NCBI GenBank assembly: GCA_007753675.1
Contig: CP036432.1
Coordinates: forward strand, 2,888,394-2,952,393
From: Stieleria magnilauensis
GTDB taxonomy: Bacteria; Planctomycetota; Planctomycetia; Pirellulales; Pirellulaceae
Direction: 5' to 3'
DNA length: 64,000 nucleotides
The number at the start of each line of letters is the position of its first letter. Position 1 is the first letter of the stretch. Position numbers and translations under genes: made by a program. Of the stretch, positions 18,032-27,230 are shown in pieces. The notes under the pieces were generated by a model. That model worked only from the letters and a program-made list of their open reading frames with translations. It made no database searches and had not been told where the DNA came from.

Positions 18032-19303
18032 GTGAATAAATTTTGGCTCTTGCTCGGTCTCGCGTTTGTCATCGGAACCACCGGTGCTTGGACGATGAAC
18101 TACATGGAATACGGCCACCGCGAGGCGTATTTCGGTGAAATCACGATGGACGGCAGCGTGACGGCCGACAACGTGATGGCAAAGCTGAAGGAATATCACA
18201 GCGATTCGGCTGCTCGAGCCGAGTTGGCCGGAGAGCCGGTGCACGATTTCGGTGCGATGTCACCGAATTCCAAGGGGTCTCACCAATTCATCGTCAAGAA
18301 TGTCGGCGATGGCGTGTTACGTTTGGAGCTCGGGGCGTCGACCTGCAAATGTACACTCGGGTCCTTGAAGAACAACGAACTGGCGCCCGGCGAATCCACA
18401 CCGATCGAGCTGGAGTGGACCGTTTCGGGTGACAAAACGACATTTGAGCAATCGGCGGAGTTGCGGACCAACGACCCGCTGCAGCCCGCGATTCGTCTGG
18501 TGGTTCAGGGCTTGGTGATCAGCGACATCGAATTCGATCCGAAACAGATTGCCTTCGGTGAGGTGCCGGCGGCCGAACCGTTTGAATTCTCGACCAAGAT
18601 GTACAACTATTACGCCACGGACATTGAGCCCCTGTCGGCGAAATTTGGCAGCGAGGAGCTGACGAATCTGTCCGAGGTCGAGTTTGAGCCCTTCGAAGTG
18701 ACCGAAGCCGATGGCTCTCACCAAAACGCCCGTCAGGGATTTCGCGTCACCGTCCGCGTCCAACCCGGTCTGCGCCAGGGGCCGCTAGTCACCAATCTCC
18801 AGGTGAACTTCAAGAAACTCAGCGACGAATCGAGTGACGCCGCCACGGACAGTCAAACGGAACCCGAAGTTTCTGAAGACACCTATGTTGCGGTTGCCGA
18901 GTGCGCCGGTCGGGTGATGGGGGCGCTGACGATCATCGAGTCTTCCGCCATGAAGAGCACCGACGGCGGGGGGTACATTTGGAGCCTGGGCCGTTTGGAT
19001 GCCAACGACGACCTTGAGAAAAAATGTCTTGTGGTTCTCAAGGGTAGCGAGAAAGACTCGACAAACCTTACGATTGGGGAGACTTACCCAAGCGACGTGA
19101 TTGAGGCAAAGTTTGCCGCGCCCCTGGGCAAAGGCCAAATGAGGCTTTTCCCGCTCGTTCTGACGCTAAAACCCGGCGATCAGACAATCGACTTGCTGGG
19201 TAAAAACAAGGACGACTTCGGTTGGCTATGGATAGAGTCCGATAATCCGAAGGTGAGCCGCATGAAAGTGGCGATTAAAGTTTTGATCGAACCGAGACCC
19301 TAG
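18032..19303 (+). CDS. DUF1573 membrane-anchored protein
   Basis: 423 residues starting at GTG 18032 (MNKFWLLLGLAFVIGTTGAWTM), an uncleaved or cleavable hydrophobic anchor. Residues about 70-175 match the DUF1573 pattern: HDFGAMSPNSKGSHQFIVKNVGDGVLRL followed by STCKCTLG and a PGESTPIELEW strand, an Ig-like fold of unknown function common in Planctomycetes and Bacteroidetes. A second Ig-like region follows (about 175-290). No enzyme motif. It sits 25 bp after the O-antigen ligase and 42 bp before the cytochrome gene, so it is probably in the same transcript. Confidence 0.85.
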   Translation: MNKFWLLLGLAFVIGTTGAWTMNYMEYGHREAYFGEITMDGSVTADNVMAKLKEYHSDSAARAELAGEPVHDFGAMSPNSKGSHQFIVKNVGDGVLRLELGASTCKCTLGSLKNNELAPGESTPIELEWTVSGDKTTFEQSAELRTNDPLQPAIRLVVQGLVISDIEFDPKQIAFGEVPAAEPFEFSTKMYNYYATDIEPLSAKFGSEELTNLSEVEFEPFEVTEADGSHQNARQGFRVTVRVQPGLRQGPLVTNLQVNFKKLSDESSDAATDSQTEPEVSEDTYVAVAECAGRVMGALTIIESSAMKSTDGGGYIWSLGRLDANDDLEKKCLVVLKGSEKDSTNLTIGETYPSDVIEAKFAAPLGKGQMRLFPLVLTLKPGDQTIDLLGKNKDDFGWLWIESDNPKVSRMKVAIKVLIEPRP

Positions 19304-19345
19304 CCTCCGTCGCAGCCTGGCTGCGGCAAATCTTCGGATGGTGTT

Positions 19346-21523
19346 GTGAAACCTATAGTCCACTTCCTGCCGACGTGTTTTCCGCTTCCCAGCCCACGCC
19401 GCGGCGTCACCGCATTGAAACGATTCGCTTTTCGTCAGGCCTTGGTTTTATCGGCCGGCGTCCTGACCGCTGGCATCCTCGCGACCAGTGGTTGCAGCGA
19501 ACCAGATGTCTCGCCGGTGACGGTCTACCCGATCCAGGCGGAAGTCGAGGCCGCCCTGGCGGCTCGCACCCAGGGCACGGTTCGCCCCGATTTGCGAATC
19601 GACGCGCCGATCCAGTCACAGACGCCGTCGCGTCGTGTCGGCGGTCAGTCTCGGCTGGCGAGTTTTGCCAACCGCTCGCGCACACCGATCCAATGGGATT
19701 TTGGCGGTTTTGATTCGGCGCGAAACCGAAATCAAACCGCTGACCGGACCGCAGGTGGCATTCTGTTGGTCCAGGCCCCCGCCCTACCCGATGTTCCCGC
19801 CGGATTCGCCGATGGCGACGGCAGCGACGGAGCGGACAAGGCAGAGGCCGGCAAAAGCGCCTCCGATGCCGGTCCGGTGGAAGTGATCCCGACGCCCCCG
19901 GCACGCCCCGAGGTCAAAGCCGAACTGATTCCCACACCCCGAGGAATCCGCGAAGGCTCGGAACGCAGCGACGATCCAAAGTCGGCGCCGGTGGCCCGCA
20001 TTGCCGCCGAAATCGAAGGCTCCCAGAACACTCAAACGCAGCCCCCCAACGCGGCGATGGAATCCGTCGCCGGGAAAGAGGAAATCGCCGCACGGCCCGC
20101 GCTGATCGACCCGGCGACGGAGATCGGGTTGGTCGGAGCAGCAGACGGCCCCGAGGATTTCCGCAAATGGCAGACGCCCGATGCGGTGCTGTTTGTCACC
20201 GGCGACCAACACGGCTACATCGAACCGTGTGGCTGCACGGGACTGGATCGCCAGAAAGGCGGCGTCGCCCGTCGCTTCACATTCATCAACCAGCTGCGTG
20301 AGATGGGTTGGCCGCTGGTGCCCATCGATGCCGGCAACCAGATCCGCCGGATCGGCCAACAAGCGGCGATCAAGTTCGAAAAATCGTCCAGCGCGTTGAC
20401 TCAAATGAAGTACCAGGCGGTCGGGTTTGGTCCCGATGACCTGCGGCTGAGCCCGACAGACTTGATCGCGCATACCTATGCCGATTCACCCGAAAACGCG
20501 ATGTACGTTTCGGCAAATTTAATTTTGCTGGATCCCGAATTGTTGCCCAGCCACAAGATCGTTCGTAGCGGCGAGTGGAACATCGGGCTGACGTCGATCC
20601 TGGATCCCGATGCGCTCGAAGCACCGCTGGGATCCGATGTGACGCTGAAGCCGATCAAGGCATCCGCCGAAGCGGTCCTCAAAGAGATGAATGCAGCGGG
20701 AGCGAATTTCCGCGTGCTGACATTTTTCGGCGACGAAGACGTCGCCAAACAGTTGATGGTCGACGTTCCAGGGTTCGACTTGATCGTCGCCTCGGGTGGT
20801 TATGGCGAGCCGACGTATCAACCGCAATCGATCGAAGGCAGCAAAGCCAAACTGATCGTGACGGGAAACAAGGGCATGTTCGTCGGGCTGGTCGGTTTGT
20901 ATCAAAATCAACCGATGAAGTACGCCCGTGTTCCGCTGACCGATGAATACAAGGACGCGCCGGAGATGCGAAAGCTGATGGCGGACTATCAACAGCAACT
21001 CGAACAACTCGGTCTGTCCGGGCTCGGGATCTCGCCGATTCCACACCCGTCCGGCGGAAAATTTGTCGGATCCGAAGCTTGCGGAAAATGTCACACCACG
21101 GCGTTTGAAATCTGGGAAAGCTCGGGCCACGCCGAAGCGACCGCGCACATCGTGGAACCGACCGAAGGACGCGGCGACATCCCACGACACTTCGATCCCG
21201 AATGCCTCAGTTGTCACGTCACCGGCTGGAACCCGCAAAACTATTACCCCTATGAAAGCGGCTACCTGTCACTGGAAAAATCCGCCCACCTGACCGGCAA
21301 CGGCTGTGAAAACTGCCATGGACCAGGTGCGGACCACGTTGCTGCCGAGGCAGAGAACTCGGGTGTCAGCGAAGAACGCAGGAAGAGTCTCCGTCTGGCG
21401 ATGCAGTTGCCGCTGGAAAAGGCCAGAGAGCATTGCATGGAGTGCCACGACCTGGACAACAGCCCTGATTTCCACGACGACGGTGCATTCGAAGACGAGT
21501 ACTGGCCCGAGATCGAACACTAG
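19346..21523 (+). CDS. Tetrahaem cytochrome c lipoprotein with metallophosphatase-like region
   Basis: A 725-residue exported protein. A hydrophobic segment ends in a lipobox (ILATSGC). A low-complexity linker (about 60-270) leads to a region resembling 5'-nucleotidase/calcineurin-like proteins (VLFVTGDQHGYIEPCGC, VPIDAGNQ, FGPDDLRLS), with several metal ligands not obvious. The C-terminal 170 residues carry four haem-binding CxxCH motifs at about 579, 620, 654 and 697, in a cytochrome c554-like arrangement (CLSCHVTGW, CENCHGPG). Probably periplasmic electron transfer. Start is GTG 19346; a TTG inside could also serve. The stop TAG lies in the end of a repeat element. Confidence 0.82.
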   Translation: MKPIVHFLPTCFPLPSPRRGVTALKRFAFRQALVLSAGVLTAGILATSGCSEPDVSPVTVYPIQAEVEAALAARTQGTVRPDLRIDAPIQSQTPSRRVGGQSRLASFANRSRTPIQWDFGGFDSARNRNQTADRTAGGILLVQAPALPDVPAGFADGDGSDGADKAEAGKSASDAGPVEVIPTPPARPEVKAELIPTPRGIREGSERSDDPKSAPVARIAAEIEGSQNTQTQPPNAAMESVAGKEEIAARPALIDPATEIGLVGAADGPEDFRKWQTPDAVLFVTGDQHGYIEPCGCTGLDRQKGGVARRFTFINQLREMGWPLVPIDAGNQIRRIGQQAAIKFEKSSSALTQMKYQAVGFGPDDLRLSPTDLIAHTYADSPENAMYVSANLILLDPELLPSHKIVRSGEWNIGLTSILDPDALEAPLGSDVTLKPIKASAEAVLKEMNAAGANFRVLTFFGDEDVAKQLMVDVPGFDLIVASGGYGEPTYQPQSIEGSKAKLIVTGNKGMFVGLVGLYQNQPMKYARVPLTDEYKDAPEMRKLMADYQQQLEQLGLSGLGISPIPHPSGGKFVGSEACGKCHTTAFEIWESSGHAEATAHIVEPTEGRGDIPRHFDPECLSCHVTGWNPQNYYPYESGYLSLEKSAHLTGNGCENCHGPGADHVAAEAENSGVSEERRKSLRLAMQLPLEKAREHCMECHDLDNSPDFHDDGAFEDEYWPEIEH

Positions 21524-21675
21524 TATTCCGCAGTACCTTGGTTTTCGGGTCGGCGGTAGTGGACGAGGCGACGAGTCCGTGCCAATATGCTGACTACAGA
21601 GGACTCGTCGCCTCGTCTACAGAGGACTCGTCGCCTCGTCCACTACCCGCTAATTGAGCGGCGATAGAATACTAG
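21521..21675. mobile_element. 155-bp palindromic element supplying the stop codon of the upstream gene
   Basis: Outer ends TAGTATTC (21521-21528) and GAATACTA (21668-21675) are inverted copies. Inside, GTAGTGGACGAGGCGACGAG with TCC (within 21553-21578) pairs with its reverse complement in 21624-21650. A second partial copy of the right arm (GGACTCGTCGCCTCGTC) at 21601-21617 makes a 23-bp tandem repeat. No open frame. The first three bases are the TAG stop of the cytochrome gene. The rest of the gap, 21676-21829, holds nothing I recognise. Confidence 0.7.
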
Positions 21676-21829
21676 GAGATGGACTGAGGTTCGACGTCAC
21701 GACACTCGCGGGCATCTCATTGGGGTCGCATCACACGCGGCCCGGGCTTGGGCTATCATGCCGGGCAAGTTTTGAAGGACCAAACGATTCCTTCTCCAAC
21801 TTCCCACCTTTGATTCCCGGAGCCCCTTG

Positions 21830-23359
21830 ATGAGAAAGTTGTTGTTTGCCTGTTTGATGCTGGTCGCGGCGTCACCGGTCTGTTTGGCCGAAATTCGGAC
21901 CAGCGCCGTGTTTGGCGATTCGATGGTGTTGCAGCGTGAGAAGCCGATTCACGTTTGGGGCTGGACCACGCCGGATCGTGGCGTCGAAGTCTCCCTGGCC
22001 GGAAATGCGGTGACGGTCAAAAGTGATGCCGACGGTCGGTTCGATGCGAAACTGCCTGCGCTCCAGGCCGGCGGTCCGCACACGATGAAAATCTCCAGCA
22101 ACGGCGAGACGCTGACGTACGACGACGTCTTGATCGGTGAAGTCTGGGTGTGCAGCGGTCAATCCAACATGCAATGGGCGGTCGATCAGGCCAACGACGC
22201 CGACCTGGAATCCCTGTCGGCCAATTACCCCAACCTGCGTCTGATCTCCGTTCCGCGCGTCGGGACACAAGAACCCCAGCAGAGTTTTGAAGGCCGCTGG
22301 GAAAGCTGCACGCCCGAGACGGTCAAACAATTCTCCGCGGTCGGCTATTTCTTTGGCCGCCAGCTTCACCAGACCCTCGATGTGCCGATCGGATTGATCG
22401 ACAACGCCTGGGGCGGTTCGGCGGCCGAAGCCTGGGTGAACCGCGACGTGCTCAAGTCATCAGGCAACTTTGACGAGTTGCTCGAACGATGGCGCGAGAC
22501 CGAATCGACCTACGATTACGAGCAGGAGCTGGCCAAGTACAACAAACAACTGGCCGCGTGGAAGGAATCGGGCAAGGGCCGCAGGCCGTCGGCGCCGCGC
22601 AACCCGCTGGTCGGACAGCACCGACCGGCCAACCTGTACAACGGCGTGCTCTACCCGATCATCGGTTACACGATCCGCGGTGTCGTCTGGTACCAGGGCG
22701 AGAGCAACGCGGGACGCGCCTATCAGTATCGCGATCTGTTTCCGACCATGATTCAAAACTGGCGTGACGAATGGGGACAAGATGAGTTCTCGTTCTACTG
22801 GGTCCAGCTGGCCGATTACTTGAAAGAGCCGTCAGAGCCGGGCAACAGTGCCTGGGCGGAACTCCGCGAAGCTCAGACGATGACGATGTCCAAGTTGCCC
22901 AACACCGGCGAAGCGGTGATTTTGAACTTGGGTGAGGCCTCGGACATTCACCCCAAGAACAAACAAGACGTCGGCAAGCGCCTGGCGCGCTGGGCACTGG
23001 CCAAAGACTATGGCTATGAGATTCCCTATCGCAGCCCGACGTACAAATCCATGTCGATCAAGGACGGCAAGATTGTCTTGGAATTTGATCACGTCGGTGG
23101 CGGATTGGACACGTTCGACGTTCCCACGCCGCTCGGGTTCACGATCGCCGGTGCGGACCAAAAGTTCGTCGCCGCCGACGCCAAGATCACCGGCAAGACG
23201 ACGATCGAAGTCAGCAGCGACGCCGTCTCCGATCCCGTCGCGGTCCGCTACGCCTGGGCCGACAACCCGGTCTGTAACGTGCAAAGCAAAGAGGGATTGC
23301 CGATGACGCCCTTCCGAACCGACGATTGGAAAGGCATCACGGCGGACGTCAAACGGTAA
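21830..23359 (+). CDS. Sialate O-acetylesterase family protein
   Basis: A 509-residue secreted protein (signal peptide [20 protein letters not shown]). The SGNH-hydrolase core carries the nucleophile block [12 protein letters not shown], then [37 protein letters not shown] and a [15 protein letters not shown] block with the catalytic Asp/His. An N-terminal jelly-roll-like region ([15 protein letters not shown]) is typical. It would remove acetyl groups from acetylated sugars such as sialic acids or plant and algal polysaccharides. ATG 21830 is preferred over the TTG one codon earlier. Monocistronic by appearance. Confidence 0.92.
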   Translation: MRKLLFACLMLVAASPVCLAEIRTSAVFGDSMVLQREKPIHVWGWTTPDRGVEVSLAGNAVTVKSDADGRFDAKLPALQAGGPHTMKISSNGETLTYDDVLIGEVWVCSGQSNMQWAVDQANDADLESLSANYPNLRLISVPRVGTQEPQQSFEGRWESCTPETVKQFSAVGYFFGRQLHQTLDVPIGLIDNAWGGSAAEAWVNRDVLKSSGNFDELLERWRETESTYDYEQELAKYNKQLAAWKESGKGRRPSAPRNPLVGQHRPANLYNGVLYPIIGYTIRGVVWYQGESNAGRAYQYRDLFPTMIQNWRDEWGQDEFSFYWVQLADYLKEPSEPGNSAWAELREAQTMTMSKLPNTGEAVILNLGEASDIHPKNKQDVGKRLARWALAKDYGYEIPYRSPTYKSMSIKDGKIVLEFDHVGGGLDTFDVPTPLGFTIAGADQKFVAADAKITGKTTIEVSSDAVSDPVAVRYAWADNPVCNVQSKEGLPMTPFRTDDWKGITADVKR

Positions 23360-23388
23360 TCAGCCGTTTGGCATGCTGTGATCGCTCG

Positions 23389-23436
23389 CACGACCCCGAA
23401 TGGGGTCGAAGCCAGTAGCCGGAGGTGAGCGCAGCG
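23389..23436. repeat. Dispersed repeat family A, copy 1, left fragment (split by IS)
   Basis: Contains GACCCCGAATGGGGTCGAAG and CCAGTAGCCGGAGGTGAGCG, almost the same as 35250-35290. It is cut off by the IS4-family element right after GCGCAGCG, the 8-bp target sequence, and continues at 25136. Confidence 0.8.
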
Positions 23437-25143
23437 CTTAGGTTTGACCACATCTTTTTACAATCTTCATTGCGTCAACGCCGCAGAGCATCGCTTGGAG
23501 GTCGTTCCAGCCTCGCCAAATCGTTTGCCATCCCGGTGGGTGATCGGATTTGCGGTTCTGATGACCGCCGAGTCTCGCCAGTGCATAGAAGAAATCGTGA
23601 ATTGACCAGTCGGGTTTGATTTGGCCATGTCGCCAAGCGCTCAGCACACTCACGTAGTCGCTGCAGATAACTTCGGTCGCTTTGCGTTTCTTTGCGTCCC
23701 AACGACGACTGGCATCACGCATTTGCAGCAGAGTCAACGCCACCACTGAAATCAAAGCGATCGCTGGCTGCAGACGTTCTTCGCTAGTGAATTGCGGGCT
23801 CTCAATGCTACATCCTGTTTTCATCCCTTTGTGATACTCTTCAATGATCCAGCGACATTCGTACCAACCGACAACCTGATAGGCATCTTCAAAATCAAGT
23901 ACGGGTTGGTTTGTAATCAAAAACCATTCCAGACGCTCTTCTCCGGCGGGCGGATCTTCTTCCCAGACTCGAACAACCCAGACGGCAAGCGGATCGTTGC
24001 CGTGTTCTCCTAGTTTCTTCGCGGGTGGTTTGATTTGAACCGGGGCAAATGAGACAGCCATCTTCGCCTCACGAGCCCGTCGATTGGCTGATTTCTTTTT
24101 GCCTTTGCGAACCCGTACTTTCTTGTCGACTTTGCTCGTTACCGATAACGTCCAGTGTCCTGCTGGCGGAAGGCTGGCAGCATAGTTGCGAAGGTAACAG
24201 GCTTGATCGCTACTGCCTTGATCGCCATGTCCAGGAATGATCGCCCGATTATGAGAGGCACGAATGACGAACCTACGGCCGCTGGCCAATTCATGTTCGA
24301 GGAACTCGAACGTGTCAGCTCCTCGATCACAAACATCAACGAGTTTCTCGCTGTTAGCCAGTGGATCGGCACCGCGCAACCACAATCGACTCTCTCGTGA
24401 TTCACGCTTGCGTTTCTGAGCGGTCAGTTCGTCTTTGGGAGCATCCTCCCGATGGTGCAAAACCTGATTGTACAATCCAATTACTTGCCGTGTTTTCGGG
24501 TTCACGGCCAAGCTGTTTTGCGCGATGTACCCACGGCGATTGCCGTTGCCAATTTGGCCCATGTCATCGGAAAGTGACTTGTGATTGGTAAAATCCAGCT
24601 CGGTGGCATCATGAAGAATCAGGACTGGGCCTCTGATTTGCTTGATCTTGAGACAGGTTGCCTCACGATGAGATGCGAGAATTGCCTCATGCGTCACCTG
24701 GTCACGGTCCATCAACCGGTAGAAAGCCCTGAGGTCTTTGGGGCTATTGAATTTCTGTGGCAATGTTCCACTTGGTCGTCGAGCCATCGAGTCAGCGAGT
24801 TGTACGAGACGATTTGTTCTACGTTTGTCGCCGAGTTGAGCGTTGGCAAAGTTGACTTGTCCAAATGTCTGCAGGGGCAAAACCATGGGGGGCCTTCCGT
24901 GATACGAGTGCTGGTAGCCATTCCGTCACCAGCAACCATCTCAACCCGCCGTCGCGAATCAATCGCAGCGTGTGTTCCACGCCACGGTTCCCACAGGGAA
25001 AAAACTCCAGGCATCGCCAAATTACCAGATCAACCTTACCAAGCTTGACTCATTTACAAAGATCAACAATTGGTTTCACAGCCGCGCCAACTCGACACAT
25101 CCGCCGGCAAACAAAAAGATGTGGTCAAACCTAAGGCGCAGCG
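23429..25143 (-). mobile_element. Complete IS4-family insertion sequence with 8-bp target duplication
   Basis: The element body is 23437-25135 (1,699 bp). The terminal inverted repeats are 23 bp and perfect: CTTAGGTTTGACCACATC plus TTTTT at 23437-23459, and the exact reverse complement at 25113-25135. Direct repeats GCGCAGCG flank it at 23429-23436 and 25136-25143. One transposase gene on the minus strand fills it, with its stop codon inside the left inverted repeat. The 249 bp between the transposase start and the right end hold the promoter region. Intact ends, open gene and exact target duplication point to a recent, probably functional insertion. Confidence 0.95.
23438..24886 (-). CDS. 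IS4-family transposase (Tn5/IS50-like)
   Basis: 482 residues. The N-terminal DNA-binding region FANAQLGDKRRTNRLVQLADSMARRPSGTLPQ resembles the Tn5 transposase start. The DDE catalytic core has LHDATELDFT (first Asp), DVCDRGADTFEF (second Asp, as DREAD in Tn5) and the YREK-type block WYECRWIIEEYHKGMKTG (catalytic Glu plus Tyr, Arg and Lys). A basic insert (KVDKKVRVRKGKKKSANRR) lies in the beta-strand insertion domain. No frameshift or internal stop, so probably active. The TAA stop overlaps the terminal inverted repeat. Confidence 0.95.
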   Translation of the reverse strand: MVLPLQTFGQVNFANAQLGDKRRTNRLVQLADSMARRPSGTLPQKFNSPKDLRAFYRLMDRDQVTHEAILASHREATCLKIKQIRGPVLILHDATELDFTNHKSLSDDMGQIGNGNRRGYIAQNSLAVNPKTRQVIGLYNQVLHHREDAPKDELTAQKRKRESRESRLWLRGADPLANSEKLVDVCDRGADTFEFLEHELASGRRFVIRASHNRAIIPGHGDQGSSDQACYLRNYAASLPPAGHWTLSVTSKVDKKVRVRKGKKKSANRRAREAKMAVSFAPVQIKPPAKKLGEHGNDPLAVWVVRVWEEDPPAGEERLEWFLITNQPVLDFEDAYQVVGWYECRWIIEEYHKGMKTGCSIESPQFTSEERLQPAIALISVVALTLLQMRDASRRWDAKKRKATEVICSDYVSVLSAWRHGQIKPDWSIHDFFYALARLGGHQNRKSDHPPGWQTIWRGWNDLQAMLCGVDAMKIVKRCGQT

Positions 25144-25479
25144 TCACCTCCGGATATCCGGTCACCCGCCTGATGCGACCCCGGAGGGTGTCGAAGCAAA
25201 TCACGTGGGAACCCTCGAAGCCCGTCTGCCTCACCGCCGGCGAATCGATTCGCTGCGACCCTGTCCGGGGTCGATGGGAATTTGGGACGTGCTTCCCGGA
25301 GGTGGCGCTGCGCTGACCTCCGGCTACTCGCTGGCATCCCCTCCGGGATGCTCGGCTCGCGGGCGCGATCCCGACGACGGGCTCCCCGGAGGAATCGCTC
25401 GCTTCCGGCTACGCGCTGGCATCCCTCCGGTTGGCTCGGCTCATCGCCTGAAGGCTAGACACCAACCTTCGAACGCCGG
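25136..25479. repeat. Dispersed repeat family A, copy 1, right part
   Basis: This continues the repeat cut by the IS. Shared with 35280-35540: CACCTCCGGATATCCGG, GCGACCCCGGAGGGTGTCGA, ATTCGCTGCGACC, CCCGGAGGTGG, CTCCGGCTACT and GCTGGCATCCC. The hairpin GGCATCCCCTCCGGGATGC (25344-25362), which holds the target of another element in copy 2, is intact here. No coding potential. It ends at the bioB stop codon. Confidence 0.75.
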
Positions 25480-26514
25480 CTATTCGCCGACCGAGGTGGT
25501 CACTTCGAACCCGAGGTCCTTGATCATTTGGTAATCCTCGTCCGGCGCCTGGCCTTGGGTGGTCAGGTAGTCACCGACGAAGACGCTGTTGGCGACATAC
25601 AGCCCGAGCGGTTGCAGCGTGCGGAGGTGGATTTCGCGACCGCCGGAAATCCGTAGTTCGCGACTCGGGTTGACGAACCGGAACATCGCCAGGGCGCGCA
25701 AACAATCTTGCGGACTCAAGTCCTTCTTGCCTTCCAATGGCGTTCCGTCGATCGAATTCAAGAAGTTCAGCGGAATCGATTGGACGCCCAACTCCTTCAG
25801 GTCAAACGCCATCGAAATGATATCGTCGTACGTTTCGCCCATGCCGATGATGCCGCCGCTGCACATCTCCATGCCAGCGTCGCGCACATGGCGAAGCGTT
25901 TGCACGCGGTCGGCGTAGGTGTGTGTGGTGCAGATCTCCGCGTAATACTCTTCACCGGTGTTCAGATTGTGGTTCACCCGGTCGACGCCGCAGGCTTTCA
26001 GTCGGTCCGCTTGCTCCTTGGACAGCAACCCCAGACAGGCACAGATATCCAAGCCGTATTGTTTCTTGATTTCGGGAACGATCTCTTCAACCGCTTTCAG
26101 TTCGCGTTCATTGGGTCCACGGGCCGAAATCACCAGGCAATAGGTTTTTGCCCCACGCTCGGCGGCGACCTTGGCCGCCTCCATCAATGCGTCTCGCTTG
26201 AGAATGTTGTACTTGGGGACCGGAGCCTCGGAGATCTTTGACTGGCTGCAGTAGTGGCAGTCTTCGGGGCACAGACCGCTCTTGGCGTTCATCAAGAAAT
26301 ACAGCTGGACGGTCTTGCCGAAGTATTTCTGGCGCAGTCGGAACCCGGCCGAGAGCAACCGCAGCAGGTCATCGTCGGAGGATTCAAGAATCTGTCGGGC
26401 TTCATCCCGTGAGAGTTCGCCGCCGTCGAGAATTCGATCCGCCCAGGCGTCGAACGCAGCGGGCGAAGATGTCGGTGGGGCACTCGTGCCGGGAGCGGTG
26501 AGGTCGGTCGCCAT
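25480..26514 (-). CDS. bioB: Biotin synthase
   Basis: A radical-SAM enzyme that inserts sulfur into dethiobiotin, the last step of biotin synthesis. From ATG 26514 it is 344 residues, the usual size. The [4Fe-4S] motif CPEDCHYC has cysteines at 82, 86 and 89, preceded by VQLYFLMNAKSGL. Further marks are CACLGLLSKEQADRLKACG, YNHNLNT-like residues, CSGGIIGMGE and LNFLNSIDGTPLEG. An in-frame TTG at 26595 would add 27 residues without family support. No other bio genes are in the window; it serves AccB. Repeat family A abuts its 3' end. Confidence 0.96.
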   Translation of the reverse strand: MATDLTAPGTSAPPTSSPAAFDAWADRILDGGELSRDEARQILESSDDDLLRLLSAGFRLRQKYFGKTVQLYFLMNAKSGLCPEDCHYCSQSKISEAPVPKYNILKRDALMEAAKVAAERGAKTYCLVISARGPNERELKAVEEIVPEIKKQYGLDICACLGLLSKEQADRLKACGVDRVNHNLNTGEEYYAEICTTHTYADRVQTLRHVRDAGMEMCSGGIIGMGETYDDIISMAFDLKELGVQSIPLNFLNSIDGTPLEGKKDLSPQDCLRALAMFRFVNPSRELRISGGREIHLRTLQPLGLYVANSVFVGDYLTTQGQAPDEDYQMIKDLGFEVTTSVGE

Positions 26515-26635
26515 AGCGGTTCTGTCAATCGGGTGCGGTTTGCCAAGTAACGTCGAATCGGTCACTATATTCTTATGGATCCGGCTCGTCGGCAAGCCGG
26601 GACGATGGAATCACTCTCAATCCCTAGGGATCGCT

Positions 26636-27190
26636 TTGATCCACTACTTCGTTCGGATCGGTGTTTTAGGCGAAATTCGGCTCGCTTCGGCGTTGGCCCC
26701 GGTCCAGCGTGGACGCCGCGTGGTGGTCCGGTCGCCACGCGGAATCGAGGTCGCCGAGGTGATTTCCGAGCGCCGCAGTGACTCTGGACGGGACAGTGAC
26801 TCCGACGCGAGTGTGGTCGATCCCCCCGGCTATCGAATCGTGCGGCCGACGACGGATTCCGACGAGCTGCTGGTGGCCCGATTGGAACGCTACAAGACCC
26901 AAGCCATCGAGGCCTGCCGGACGCGGCTGGACCGATCCGCCAGCGGCGCGATGCTGCTGGACGTGGACCAGCTGTTGGATGGGGGCACGCTGCGGATGCA
27001 CTTTCTTGGGGACGTAGACACCGACGCCCAACGGATTGCCGACGAGATCGCCGAAGAATACGAGTCGGTGGTCCGCACCAACCACCTGTCTGAACTGCTG
27101 ACCGACGGCTGTGGCCCCGAGTGTGGGACCACGGCCGGTTGCGGAAGCAGCGGCGGTTCCTGTGCCGGATGCAGCGGCTGCGGCGTGTAG
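26636..27190 (+). CDS. PSP1-like protein with Cys-rich C-terminal tail
   Basis: About 184 residues from TTG 26636, the only plausible start before VRIGVLGEIRLASALAPVQRGRRVVVRSPRGIEVAEVISERR. That block and LRMHFLGDVDTDAQRIADEIAEEYESVVR resemble the PSP1 C-terminal domain of YaaT/RicT, a partner in RNA-processing and phosphorelay complexes in Bacillus. The last 30 residues hold seven Cys among Gly and Ser (CGPECGTTAGCGSSGGSCAG, then CSGCGV), reminiscent of the Cys clusters by which Ric proteins bind Fe-S. Assignment is by motif and moderately sure. Divergent from bioB, 121 bp apart. Confidence 0.68.
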   Translation: MIHYFVRIGVLGEIRLASALAPVQRGRRVVVRSPRGIEVAEVISERRSDSGRDSDSDASVVDPPGYRIVRPTTDSDELLVARLERYKTQAIEACRTRLDRSASGAMLLDVDQLLDGGTLRMHFLGDVDTDAQRIADEIAEEYESVVRTNHLSELLTDGCGPECGTTAGCGSSGGSCAGCSGCGV

Positions 27191-27193
27191 AAG

Positions 27194-27216
27194 CGGACGG
27201 ATCATCGATCCGTCCG
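27194..27216. terminator. Bidirectional hairpin between convergent genes
   Basis: CGGACGGATC (27194-27203) and GATCCGTCCG (27207-27216) form a perfect 10-bp stem with a 3-base loop, in the 40-bp gap between the PSP1-like gene and the convergent FKBP gene. No strong T tract on either side, but position and stability suggest transcription termination. Confidence 0.6.
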
Positions 27217-27230
27217 AGCTGTGACGGCTG

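Noticed and set aside
24581..25048. Open frame of 155 codons on the plus strand inside the IS
   Set aside because: Antisense to the transposase N-terminus and its leader; no known accessory protein resembles it.
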